This document shows, one piece after another, positions 54,566 to 63,060 of a DNA stretch of 64,000 bases (its first letter is position 1; each line of letters opens with the position of its first letter). Made by a program: the position numbers and the translations under genes. Source of the DNA: Bacteroidota bacterium (GTDB lineage Bacteria > Bacteroidota > Bacteroidia > Bacteroidales > Lentimicrobiaceae); NCBI GenBank assembly GCA_023417935.1, contig JAEZDY010000036.1, positions 62,001-126,000 on the forward strand. Reading direction: 5' to 3'. The notes under the pieces were generated by a model, which was not told where the DNA came from, searched no databases, and saw only the letters and a list, made by a program, of their open reading frames with translations.

Positions 54566-57500
54566 TCACTTAACCACCGCCACACTCCCCTTCATCTGAT
54601 TCACCTTCCCTACCCTGTTCTTATAACTTATCACCCAATTATAAACCCCGGGCATGGCATCTTCACCATTCCAACCCTTTGAAGCATTCCGGGTTTCAAA
54701 TATTAATTGCCCCCACTTGTTGTAGATGCTCATGCTAAATTGCCTCACCAGCTCAGTATTTACAATCGGCCTGAAGGTATCATTCAACCCATCACTATTT
54801 GGCGTGAAGGCATTAGGGATTTGTATGGGGACGAAAGTTTCAAGCATGTAAACACTTTCTACTGCCTTACAGCCTTCTTCAGTTTGCATGGTTACGGTGT
54901 ATTCGCCTTCTTCAGTTACGTTGATGTAGTAGATCATATCCCCGGTGTTCCATTCGTAAGATGCATAGCCGGGTGTGGCTTCAAGTAGGTAGGCCTGTTC
55001 AAAAGGAATGGTATCCTGTGAAGGATTTGTGGCAGGGAAATTGGCCCGGGGCAAAGGCACTACTGTTAGGTTTACCTTTACGGTGTCAGCACAGTAGAAA
55101 TAGTCACTCACGGTAATCTGGTAATTACCTGCATCAGTTAGTTTGGCATTCAGTACCTCAAATTGCTGCGACTGGCTTGAGTCGTTTGGCGTTTGCCAGA
55201 TGTAATCAATTGGGTCAGTACCTCCGGTTATTTGGGGGATCAACGTTATGCTATCCTGCTCACATACATAATGCGATTGGTCAATAGCAATCTCCGGGAT
55301 TTCGTGTATGATGATATCCCCTGGAAAGAAGACCGTGTGAATGGAATCGCCCGATTCGTTGAGGAAATAAGTGATTGTACTGTTTGCTTCCCAGGTAACA
55401 TCGGCTACTCCTTCCTGAAGGGTCTCAAAGATCATACTACCCAGTGAGAGGGTATCATTTACATTGCTGGTGATGGCTGATGTGCCTTGCCATGCCAGTT
55501 CAACTCTTGGTGGAGTGGTGAAAAGCTGTGCCGTAATGCCCGGGAACGTTGCACTGTTTGCGTTGAAGTTAGTGCAGTTAAGGATATTGTTGTTGTAATA
55601 AAGTGTTGCCTTCAGGTCTTTCATGCCTGTAACCCTTGTAATGCGGATATCGGAGTTTGCAGGTTTGTAATGGCACTTGCGGTCTTTATCTGCCAAAGCG
55701 ACCAGTAAAGAACCTTGCAGACTTTCAACAACCACAGTATCGCGCGTTGGGCAACCAAATTCATCGGTTACAATCACATAATAAGTATTGGCAGATAACC
55801 CATTGAACACATTACCCGATTGTGGCGAACTACCCTCAAGCTGGTAAGTAAGGTTAACTCCCGAGGATATCACGGTAATTGAACCATCGCCATTACTTCC
55901 ATTCTCGGGGGTGGGAATGCAGTTTATGTCAGGGCCTTCCACATTCTCCACTTCAACTGAAGAGGGTGCACTGATACAACCAAACTGATCTTTCAGGGTG
56001 ATGTTGTATGGTCCGGCAGTTAGTCCGGTAATTTCAGCGGTCAAAGGAAAATAATCTAGTCCATTAAAACTGTACTGATAATCGGTAACAGAACCCGTTT
56101 TAGGGGTAATGATTATGCTTCCCATGCCTTGATAACAGTGGTCATCATCTTCAGGTAATGCACTTGCAATTACAGGCGCATTATTATCGGCAATGGAATA
56201 GGGCCCAAATGTTAGAGTGCACTCATTACCATAAGTAACCTCAGCAAAGTAGCTACCTGCGGGGACGTTTAAAAGGTCATTACCTGTGCCAACCTGATTA
56301 CCACCTGCATCCAACCAAGTAATGGTAAAAGGATCAGGAGCAATAACCTGAATTCCGGTAATGGAACCATCACTTAGTCCGCAGTTGGAGGGTGTGATTG
56401 AAGGCTCAACACTTACTATTGCTTCGTCGTAACTCGCAACATTGATGGTATCCCTGCCAATGCAGCCGTGATCAATCACCTTCACCCAGTAAGTGCCGGT
56501 ATCTGAAACGATGAAGGTGCTGTCACCTGGAGTGAGATTATTATTCCAGTTGTATTGTTCTCCCGGGGCAGCATTGAGTGTTAGGTGGATTGGGTCATTA
56601 GGGCAAAAGATGGTATCATTGCCAAGATCCGGCACAGGACTTGCATAGATAACCACGGTATCCTTAACTGTTTTGCTTATGAATCCTGACCAGACAGTTA
56701 GTTCAGGATAATAAGTATCTGGAGCTGAAAAAGTATATAAAGGACTAAATAACGTGGATGTATCATTTGGAAAATTGCCAAAATCCTTGAATCGCCAGAA
56801 GACTGAATCAATGCCATTTGCATCTACAATATTGAATTGGGTTGGCTGGCCAGAGCAGTGTTGTGTGTAAGTGAATTCAGGATCATTAAGATATGATTGG
56901 ATAAACTGAGGTAAACCTATTTCTAATCTTGAGTTCTCTCCACCAATATAAATTGAATTAGGCTCAAAATTACAACCTAATCCCTGGATGCTGGGATTAT
57001 GAATAACGCCCAAACTCAATTGATCATCATCGGTAATACAATAGATTTTACCATCGGGACCAACCTGAAGTGCGCCACAAAAATAACAGCCTTCATTCGA
57101 AATCTGCATCTCTGATTCTACTATTTGTTGAGGTGTACCCGCAGTGAGGTCGTATTGATAAAGAAACCCACTATTTACATATAGTAATTTATTATCAGGT
57201 GAAAATTCAATACCGCTGGAAGCTACGTCTATATGGACAATGTTTGCGTCACTGATAATACCGGTATTATTATCGAAGTCGAGTACCTCACAAAAATAGT
57301 CAGTGCCTTCTCCATTATATGTAACAGCTATTTTCTTCCCATCAGGTGACAACTTTATATAATTATACAGTTCCACCTGGTTATATGGAATGACAGATCC
57401 TGCATTACTGATAAATGGACCTTCAACTCCCTGAGCGGTGACCTTATAAGTTAAAAAAGTATTGCTCCCTTCCTTATGAGTAATAATCCAGAAATCTACC

Positions 57501-58030
57501 TGGTTAGAATGTTTTACTGCTGTTTGATTACCAAGTGCAGGATAATACAGAGGAATACATTTTTTATCAGGAAGTATCCCACCTAATCCGCCATCTAATC
57601 GCATATCAATAACCGAATACTGAAATGTGTGGTTATGGCTATTAGGATCTGGGCATGTAAAATTAAAGTAATAATACAAATTTGCATTCCCGGGATCAGG
57701 AACAGCTAATGCAGACTGCATTGCAACACATGAATTTCCCACAACTAACTTATCAGCATTTTGCATAACCTGATGATTCCGGTTCCATATAGTATACATA
57801 CTACCATAGAATAAAAGACTGCCATTTTCATCAGACATAGTTGCGCTGCATGCAAAATCCCACATCTTACTATCATGAAGTACAGAAGGAGGACTGCCGG
57901 TATTGAAATTTAATGCACAGTAATGGCCAAAATACCAGTTATTAGCTTGTTTGCCCTGGGCGAATAAGAGAATGGGTGCCAAAATTAGTAGAAGAATCAA
58001 TTGAAAGCGGTAAAAGAAGATATACTTCAT
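54566..58030 (-). CDS. Giant PKD protein with T9SS type B (gliding-motility C-terminal) domain
   Basis: About 1154 residues from the ATG at 58030; the longer frame adds non-signal residues. Signal peptide, then the propeller-like region and PKD domain shared with the paralog at 50518-52806 (ANNWYFGHYCALNFNTGSPP, TFSAPDTYYPELTVWSG). Several Ig/SprB-like repeats (DQFGCISAPSSVEVENV, DEFGCPTRDTVVVESL), a cohesin-like segment and another Ig-like domain follow. It ends with the type B domain IPNAFTPNSDGLNDTFRP to KGSVAVVK. Type B tails direct secretion through T9SS with PorP/SprF-type partners, often as adhesins. The DNA of the C-terminal half is richer in G+C than the N-terminal half, suggesting a mosaic origin. 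Confidence 0.85.
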   Translation of the reverse strand: MKYIFFYRFQLILLLILAPILLFAQGKQANNWYFGHYCALNFNTGSPPSVLHDSKMWDFACSATMSDENGSLLFYGSMYTIWNRNHQVMQNADKLVVGNSCVAMQSALAVPDPGNANLYYYFNFTCPDPNSHNHTFQYSVIDMRLDGGLGGILPDKKCIPLYYPALGNQTAVKHSNQVDFWIITHKEGSNTFLTYKVTAQGVEGPFISNAGSVIPYNQVELYNYIKLSPDGKKIAVTYNGEGTDYFCEVLDFDNNTGIISDANIVHIDVASSGIEFSPDNKLLYVNSGFLYQYDLTAGTPQQIVESEMQISNEGCYFCGALQVGPDGKIYCITDDDQLSLGVIHNPSIQGLGCNFEPNSIYIGGENSRLEIGLPQFIQSYLNDPEFTYTQHCSGQPTQFNIVDANGIDSVFWRFKDFGNFPNDTSTLFSPLYTFSAPDTYYPELTVWSGFISKTVKDTVVIYASPVPDLGNDTIFCPNDPIHLTLNAAPGEQYNWNNNLTPGDSTFIVSDTGTYWVKVIDHGCIGRDTINVASYDEAIVSVEPSITPSNCGLSDGSITGIQVIAPDPFTITWLDAGGNQVGTGNDLLNVPAGSYFAEVTYGNECTLTFGPYSIADNNAPVIASALPEDDDHCYQGMGSIIITPKTGSVTDYQYSFNGLDYFPLTAEITGLTAGPYNITLKDQFGCISAPSSVEVENVEGPDINCIPTPENGSNGDGSITVISSGVNLTYQLEGSSPQSGNVFNGLSANTYYVIVTDEFGCPTRDTVVVESLQGSLLVALADKDRKCHYKPANSDIRITRVTGMKDLKATLYYNNNILNCTNFNANSATFPGITAQLFTTPPRVELAWQGTSAITSNVNDTLSLGSMIFETLQEGVADVTWEANSTITYFLNESGDSIHTVFFPGDIIIHEIPEIAIDQSHYVCEQDSITLIPQITGGTDPIDYIWQTPNDSSQSQQFEVLNAKLTDAGNYQITVSDYFYCADTVKVNLTVVPLPRANFPATNPSQDTIPFEQAYLLEATPGYASYEWNTGDMIYYINVTEEGEYTVTMQTEEGCKAVESVYMLETFVPIQIPNAFTPNSDGLNDTFRPIVNTELVRQFSMSIYNKWGQLIFETRNASKGWNGEDAMPGVYNWVISYKNRVGKVNQMKGSVAVVK

Positions 58031-58067
58031 GGGTGTGAAGTTACAAATTAGTTTGGATGCTACATTA

Positions 58068-58115
58068 ATATGACAAAAAAACAGCATTTTACCCTAGTGT
58101 AAAATGCTGTTTTTT
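58068..58115 (-). terminator. Terminator of hutU, within the duplicated upstream element
   Basis: ACAGCATTTTAC (58081-58092) pairs with GTAAAATGCTGT (58099-58110) around a six-base loop, extended by A/T pairs to 58076-58115. On the minus strand it ends in a T7 run, suiting termination of hutU. Bases 58068-58096 are also the copy of the element at 52841, 37 bases upstream of the giant PKD gene. Confidence 0.8.
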
Positions 58116-58163
58116 ATTGAAAATATGGGATATTTTATAAGGTCTTCCCGGTCATTACAGAAT

Positions 58164-60266
58164 TTACCTCAACGCCCTCTCAATCACCCCATCATCAGCC
58201 TTTTCAGGCAGGGTAACTTTCAGCAGTGGCTCCTGTGCCATGGCGCGCTTGATGGCGAAGATGGCTTCGTCATTGCGGGCCCATGAGCGGCGGGCTATGC
58301 CGTTGTTTACATCCCAGTGGAGCATGCTGCGAAGTCGCCTGTCGCTGTCGGCACTGCCGTCGAGCAACATGCCGAAACCGCCGTTTATAACCTCGCCCCA
58401 GCCTACGCCACCACCGTTGTGTATTGATACCCATGTGGCGCCCCTGAATGAATCGCCAATCACGTTGTGTATGGCCATGTCGGCGGTAAAGCTGCTGCCG
58501 TCATAAATATTGGAAGTTTCCCTGAAAGGTGAATCGGTGCCCGACACATCATGATGATCCCTGCCAAGCACCACCGGGGCACTTATAACACCATCGGCAA
58601 TGGCCTTGTTGAAAGCCGCGGCTATGCGGGTGCGCCCTTCGCAGTCGGCGTAGAGTATGCGGGCCTGTGAACCCACCACCAGCTTGTTCTGCTTGGCTTC
58701 GCGTATCCACCGTATGTTGTCCTTCATCTGCATGCTGATTTCCGCCGGGGCCGTGGCGGCTATCTCTGCCAGCACTTCCATCGCTATGCGGTCGGTAGTA
58801 TCCAGATCTTCCGGTTTGCCCGATGCACATACCCACCTGAACGGACCAAAGCCGTAGTCGAAGCACATCGGACCCATGATGTCCTGCACGTAACTCGGGT
58901 ACCTGAAAGTGCCTTTATCGTTAAAGATGTCAGCCCCTGCCCTGCCTGCTTCAAGCAGAAACGCGTTGCCGTAATCAAAAAAGTACATACCACCGGCGGC
59001 AAGCCTGTTAATGGCAGTCACCTGTCGCTTCAGCGATTCATGCACCCGCTCCCTGAACTTCTCCGGTTCACGGGCCATCATATCGTTGGCTTCCTCAAAC
59101 GTAAGACCGGCGGGATAATACCCTCCTGCCCACGGATTGTGCAGCGATGTTTGGTCTGAACCCATATCCACCTTCACGCCGCGCTCTGCCAGCCGCTCCC
59201 ACAGGTCAACAATATTACCCAGGTAGGCTATTGAATGCGCTTCACCGGCAGCCATAAAATACAGTGCCCTGTTGATGGCTTCATCCACATCGGCAGTAAG
59301 CTCATCCACCCAGCCCTGGCTGTGACGCTTATGGGCGGCATGGGGATTAACCTCGGCGGTAATACTCACCACCCCGGCAATATTGGCTGCCTTGGGCTGT
59401 GCCCCGCTCATACCTCCCAATCCCGCAGTTACAAACAGCCGACCCTCTAATCCGCGCTCTTCTGTTAAGTTGGGGTTGTTCGCTTCCGCAGATGCCTGCA
59501 ATTCATTAGTCGCTTCCGCAGATGACTGTAATTCGTTGGTCGCTTTCGCGGATGCCTGGGCAATTTTCCGGCCTACATTAAGCACCGTGATAGCGGTACC
59601 ATGCACAATTCCCTGCGGACCGATGTACATGTATGAACCTGCTGTCATTTGGCCGTATTGCGATACACCCAGGGCGTTGAAGCGCTCCCAGTGATCGGGG
59701 GTGGAATAGTTGGGTATCACCATGCCATTGGTGACCACTACGCGGGGCGCATCCTTGTGCGATGGAAACAATCCCATCGGATGTCCCGAGTACATCACCA
59801 GTGTCTGCTCTTCAGTCATCTCCGCGAGGTACTTCATGGTAAGCAGGTACTGTGCCCAGTTCTGGAAAACAGCCCCGTTGCCGCCGTATGTTATCAGCTC
59901 ATGCGGATGCTGTGCAACAGCCGGATCGAGGTTATTCTGAATCATCAGCATTATGGCTGCTGCCTGTGCACACTTTGCAGGGTAATCGCTTATTGGCCTG
60001 GCATACATATCATACGTGGGCATGAAGCGGTACATATAAACGCGACCGTACTTCTTCAGCTCATCGGCAAACTCAGGTGCCAGCACCTCATGGTGCCGTG
60101 CATCAAAGTATCTCAGCGCATTGCGCAGGGCAAGTTTCTTTTCTTCCGCGGTAAGTATATCCTTCCGTACCGGTGCGTGACTTACTGTTTCATCATACGC
60201 CCGGGGCGCCGGCAACGTTCCCGGAATACCGGCCATCACAGCTTTCTTAAAATCCATCACTTCCAT
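58164..60266 (-). CDS. hutU: Urocanate hydratase (long form)
   Basis: A 700-residue enzyme converting urocanate to imidazolone propionate in histidine breakdown. NAD-binding and catalytic segments are seen: TYGGNGAVFQNWAQY, MYSGHPMGLFPS, GLGGMSGAQPKAA, GFGPFRWVCASGKPEDL with the conserved active-site cysteine, and GGVGWGEVINGGFG. Long forms of 660-680 residues are usual in Bacteroidota; the extra length here includes an inserted three-fold 10-residue repeat (DNA 59481-59570) before NPNLTEERGLEG. No other hut gene is adjacent. G+C content is far above the window's average, a sign of different ancestry or codon bias. Confidence 0.94.
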   Translation of the reverse strand: MEVMDFKKAVMAGIPGTLPAPRAYDETVSHAPVRKDILTAEEKKLALRNALRYFDARHHEVLAPEFADELKKYGRVYMYRFMPTYDMYARPISDYPAKCAQAAAIMLMIQNNLDPAVAQHPHELITYGGNGAVFQNWAQYLLTMKYLAEMTEEQTLVMYSGHPMGLFPSHKDAPRVVVTNGMVIPNYSTPDHWERFNALGVSQYGQMTAGSYMYIGPQGIVHGTAITVLNVGRKIAQASAKATNELQSSAEATNELQASAEANNPNLTEERGLEGRLFVTAGLGGMSGAQPKAANIAGVVSITAEVNPHAAHKRHSQGWVDELTADVDEAINRALYFMAAGEAHSIAYLGNIVDLWERLAERGVKVDMGSDQTSLHNPWAGGYYPAGLTFEEANDMMAREPEKFRERVHESLKRQVTAINRLAAGGMYFFDYGNAFLLEAGRAGADIFNDKGTFRYPSYVQDIMGPMCFDYGFGPFRWVCASGKPEDLDTTDRIAMEVLAEIAATAPAEISMQMKDNIRWIREAKQNKLVVGSQARILYADCEGRTRIAAAFNKAIADGVISAPVVLGRDHHDVSGTDSPFRETSNIYDGSSFTADMAIHNVIGDSFRGATWVSIHNGGGVGWGEVINGGFGMLLDGSADSDRRLRSMLHWDVNNGIARRSWARNDEAIFAIKRAMAQEPLLKVTLPEKADDGVIERALR
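59481..59570 (-). repeat. Three 30-bp tandem repeats inside hutU
   Basis: Units start at 59481, 59511 and 59541 with CGCTTCCGCA, CGCTTCCGCA and CGCTTTCGCG. They encode ASAK-ATNELQSSAE-ATNELQASAE in frame. The third unit is the least alike and merges with the conserved protein, suggesting growth by slippage from an original segment. Confidence 0.9.
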
Positions 60267-60307
60267 TGTTTCATCGCTTTAAGCAAACACCTGCCAATCA
60301 ACCGGCT

Positions 60308-61444
60308 TTACCACTGGGTTTTCCTGCCAAACATCCCGGCAAGGCCAAGCCACGTGTTTACTATCATTAAAAATATTTCGAAGAAAGGCACCCACATCAG
60401 AAAGTGCTTTTCGTACAATTTGTTCATAACCTTCTTTACTATAAACAGTTGAGTGCCCAGCCTTATTGCGAACACCGCCGCCAGCAGCACCGGTTCAACC
60501 TTTAGCACCGCCAGTGTTACCAGCAGTGCAAAGAATAAAAACCGTGTAAAGGCGAACGTGCCAAGCACTATCTGGTGGCGTGTGCGATAGAAACCACCTG
60601 TGGTAAGGTGCCGCCGCTTCTGGTGAAACCAGTAACCAAGGCTCTGTTTGGGCTTCGAGTAAGTGAATGAGGCAGCATCTACTTGTACGCGTGTGTTCCC
60701 TTTGTTGGCTACGCCGTTAATAAACAGGTCGTCGTCGCCCGACATAAGTTTGTAGTGTTTCACAAAGCCGCCTGAACTATAAAACAGGCTGCGATGATAA
60801 GCCAGGTTGCGCCCCACCCCCATGTAAGGCATCCCCGCCAGGGCATAACCCATGTACTGCATGGCCACCTGCACCGTGTCAAACCTTATAAGTTTGTTAA
60901 GCAATCCCGGCTGTTCATTGTAAGCGCCATAACCGAGCACAATCTCCGTTTTATCCGTAAAGGCCTCCTGCATACTACTAATCCAGTTTGTGCCCGCAGG
61001 CTGGCAATCTGCATCAGCAAGCAGCAACCGTTCATGTTTTGCCTCCCTGATACCCAGCGACAGTGGAAACTTCTTTCCCCTGAAGAAGTTAAGGTTCTGT
61101 TCAATATTTACCACCTTCAGGCGACTATACTTATCGCGCAGCTCCCGCAACAAGTAAAACGTATCGTCGTCCGATGCATCGTTCACCACAATTACCTCAA
61201 ATTCGGGGTAATCCTGTTCAAGCACCTTTGGCAGGAATCTCACCAGGTTATGGTACTCATTCTTCGCGCATATTATCACCGACACCGGCGGCCTGAGCTC
61301 ACTCACCGGTTGCTTTTGCGACTTATAAAATGCCAGCCGCGCGAACACGAACCAGTAATAACCCAGCTGTATCAGCAGCATAACAACCAGCAACACAACC
61401 AACGGAAACCAGGGCGATGCCACCAGGGTATTTATCCAAACCAT
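60308..61444 (-). CDS. Membrane-bound family 2 glycosyltransferase
   Basis: A 378-residue processive-type GT2 enzyme. An N-terminal membrane span (about 10-32), then a GT-A domain with PPVSVIICAKNE, VVNDASDDDT and the DxD-like LLADADC. GDDDLFING and HQKRRHLTTG follow, equivalents of the ED and Q(Q/R)xRW acceptor/catalytic motifs. Two or three C-terminal spans complete it. It adds a sugar from a nucleotide donor at the inner membrane; the acceptor is unknown. It lies 41 bases downstream of nothing but shares strand and high G+C with hutU, which follows it. Confidence 0.85.
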   Translation of the reverse strand: MVWINTLVASPWFPLVVLLVVMLLIQLGYYWFVFARLAFYKSQKQPVSELRPPVSVIICAKNEYHNLVRFLPKVLEQDYPEFEVIVVNDASDDDTFYLLRELRDKYSRLKVVNIEQNLNFFRGKKFPLSLGIREAKHERLLLADADCQPAGTNWISSMQEAFTDKTEIVLGYGAYNEQPGLLNKLIRFDTVQVAMQYMGYALAGMPYMGVGRNLAYHRSLFYSSGGFVKHYKLMSGDDDLFINGVANKGNTRVQVDAASFTYSKPKQSLGYWFHQKRRHLTTGGFYRTRHQIVLGTFAFTRFLFFALLVTLAVLKVEPVLLAAVFAIRLGTQLFIVKKVMNKLYEKHFLMWVPFFEIFLMIVNTWLGLAGMFGRKTQW

Positions 61445-61586
61445 ATAAAGTTATTTCAACCCCGCAAAATTATTCAAATCAAGCCAACTTTTGAAGTTAA
61501 GTTATTAACAAGTGGTAGCTGACAACGTGTAACACCTCACCCTAGCCCTCTCCTATATTTGCGCCCATCCGACTCTAAATATACTT

Positions 61587-61631
61587 TTATCTATGGAAAA
61601 ATGCAAAATTTTCCTATTTTTCCATAGATAA
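61587..61631. repeat. Long A/T-rich hairpin
   Basis: A 16-bp perfect stem (TTATCTATGGAAAAAT at 61587-61602 with its complement at 61616-61631) closes a 13-base loop. It lies in the 280-base gap between the glycosyltransferase and J-like genes, downstream of a plus-strand TATATTTG box at 61554-61561. It could be a terminator, a mobile-element end or a small RNA. Confidence 0.7.
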
Positions 61632-61661
61632 GAATCAAACAAAAGGTTCCATCCTTCGTTC

Positions 61662-61680
61662 AGACGCCAACATGGCGTCT
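61662..61680. repeat. Short palindromic element
   Basis: AGACGCCA (61662-61669) and TGGCGTCT (61673-61680) form an 8-bp stem with a three-base loop, followed by CTACA. The layout GACGC...GCGTCTCTA matches the palindrome at 43113-43142. Confidence 0.65.
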
Positions 61681-61723
61681 CTACATTTGGTGGTGTTTAT
61701 GACAAAAATCTTCCGCGTCACTT

Positions 61724-62320
61724 TTAATTTTTTAATATCTCCCTTATTTCCTCAACTGCAAATCCCCTATAACTTACTATTAATACTGTGAAACCAATCA
61801 AGCATAGAAACAGAGATCCAATTAAGTTCCCAACATTATGGAATAATACAAACTTGATAAAAAAATAAATACCAAGAAATGAATAGATTATAGCACCAAG
61901 GCCTGTGAAAGCTATATTGCCTCCGCCGATACTATGAGCGAGTCCCTTTAATAAGTATAGGCTAATAAGTGGTTCCATCAAATCTATGTATGTACCATCT
62001 TCTTCATCAATGTGGTTCTTAACTACCTCAGCACCTTCATCTGAAAGCATATCAACTATTTCACTGTATTTACGAATAGTGCCTTCATATAGTTTTATAC
62101 CCTTTCCGCTTATTTCACTCCCGTATAGCATATCATAGTACTTACGCCCCGCTTCATTACCCAGCACGCTATATGCTCTGCTGATGCTAAGCACAGACTC
62201 CTTAACATCAGTTGAACTATCTGAATCCAGTAATTCCCGCATTCTCTCCTTGTACTTCTTTGCAATCCTGTAATTACTTGATTGAGGCTTGAGATTTAGT
62301 AGCGTATAGTAGTCTTCCAT
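61724..62320 (-). CDS. Membrane protein with degenerate J-like domain
   Basis: A 198-residue protein. Residues 1-68 align in pattern with a DnaJ domain (MEDYYTLLNLKPQSSNYRIAKKYKERMRELL, ISRAYSVLGNEAGRKYYDMLYG) but the HPD tripeptide needed to stimulate Hsp70 is absent. A helical middle segment is followed by two or three membrane spans (about 118-185). It may use the J-fold for protein contact only. It is a single gene with no informative neighbours. Confidence 0.65.
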   Translation of the reverse strand: MEDYYTLLNLKPQSSNYRIAKKYKERMRELLDSDSSTDVKESVLSISRAYSVLGNEAGRKYYDMLYGSEISGKGIKLYEGTIRKYSEIVDMLSDEGAEVVKNHIDEEDGTYIDLMEPLISLYLLKGLAHSIGGGNIAFTGLGAIIYSFLGIYFFIKFVLFHNVGNLIGSLFLCLIGFTVLIVSYRGFAVEEIREILKN

Positions 62321-62431
62321 GGGTTGAGGGTATAAAACCCTTTATCTAAATAATTGTGATATACTTTATAAGAGGCAATCTTAACAAAGGTATTAATAAT
62401 GCAATAAGATAGTTATCTTATAATTGTTTGT

Positions 62432-62465
62432 CACCGCGCCGTAGGTGCGAAAGATCGGTAGAAAC
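62432..62465. repeat. Possible dispersed repeat
   Basis: A G+C-rich island in A/T-rich intergenic DNA reads CACCGCGCCGTAGGTGCG then AAAGATCGGTAGAAAC. I recall similar strings as dispersed intergenic repeats in Bacteroidota genomes, but only one copy is present here, so this rests on memory. Confidence 0.35.
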
Positions 62466-62586
62466 ATACAGCCTGCTATTCTTCTTGTTTTACAACGATT
62501 GTGTAGCATGTCTTTTGGTAGTAACTGTGAGAAATCTTAAGGGTGGGGAATTTCTCAACAATTACCCAATTGTAAACAATTTTGTT

Positions 62587-62594
62587 TATTTTTG
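62587..62594 (+). promoter_or_regulatory. Likely -7 box of the HTH-AbiEii module
   Basis: TATTTTTG ends four bases before the ATG at 62599, implying a leaderless transcript. Just upstream, CAATTGTAAACAATTTTG holds overlapping ACAATT/AATTGT inverted repeats that could be the operator of the HTH protein. Confidence 0.5.
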
Positions 62595-62598
62595 TATT

Positions 62599-63060
62599 AT
62601 GAAAGATCAATTATCCATTATCAAGGGCATTCATCCCGGACTTATTGTTGACCGGGAACTGAAGAAGCGCAAGATCCAACAAGGGAAATTTGCATCTGAC
62701 ATACATGAATATCCTCAAACGCTTTCTTCGATTATTAAGACCAAGCGAAACATGAATACTCCTCTTTCTTTAAAAATAGAGAAAGCTTTTGGTTGGGAGG
62801 AAGGCTTTTTAATGATCCTGCAGGTATATTATGATATTGAACAGGAAAAGATCAATCTACCTGGCAGAAAGCCTGATCTTAATAAATTCAGGCCCGGACT
62901 GTTCTGGGACACCGATATTGAATCAATCAACTGGGATAAGCAGAAAAGGGCTGTTATACAAAGGGTATTTGAAAGAGGAAATGATCAGGAGAAAAATGAA
63001 ATCCTCAGATTTTATGGAAAGTCTACAGTTAACGTGATAATGAATAAATATGCCGTTTAA
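62599..63060 (+). CDS. HTH antitoxin-like protein paired with AbiEii
   Basis: About 153 residues from the ATG at 62599; the frame extends upstream to 62428 but that part is not protein-like and includes repeat DNA. The N-terminal domain is a HigA/VapI-like helix-turn-helix (IIKGIHPGLIVDRELKKRKI, GKFASDIHEYPQTLSSIIKTKRNM). The C-terminal half (about 95-153) is helical with WDKQKRAVIQRVFERGN. It is coupled by an 11-base overlap to an AbiEii-type gene, so it likely represses the operon and serves as antitoxin (inference). Confidence 0.78.
   Translation: MKDQLSIIKGIHPGLIVDRELKKRKIQQGKFASDIHEYPQTLSSIIKTKRNMNTPLSLKIEKAFGWEEGFLMILQVYYDIEQEKINLPGRKPDLNKFRPGLFWDTDIESINWDKQKRAVIQRVFERGNDQEKNEILRFYGKSTVNVIMNKYAV

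Noticed and set aside
59649..60452. Plus-strand ORF of 267 codons
   Set aside because: It lies opposite hutU, is long only because the region is G+C rich, and its product is rich in His and Cys with no domain character.
60794..61522. Plus-strand ORF of 242 codons
   Set aside because: Antisense to the glycosyltransferase, whose motifs are clear; the composition is that of a shadow frame.
62428..62598. N-terminal extension of the HTH protein
   Set aside because: It is encoded by a probable dispersed repeat and the promoter region, and the HTH family N-terminus starts at 62599.
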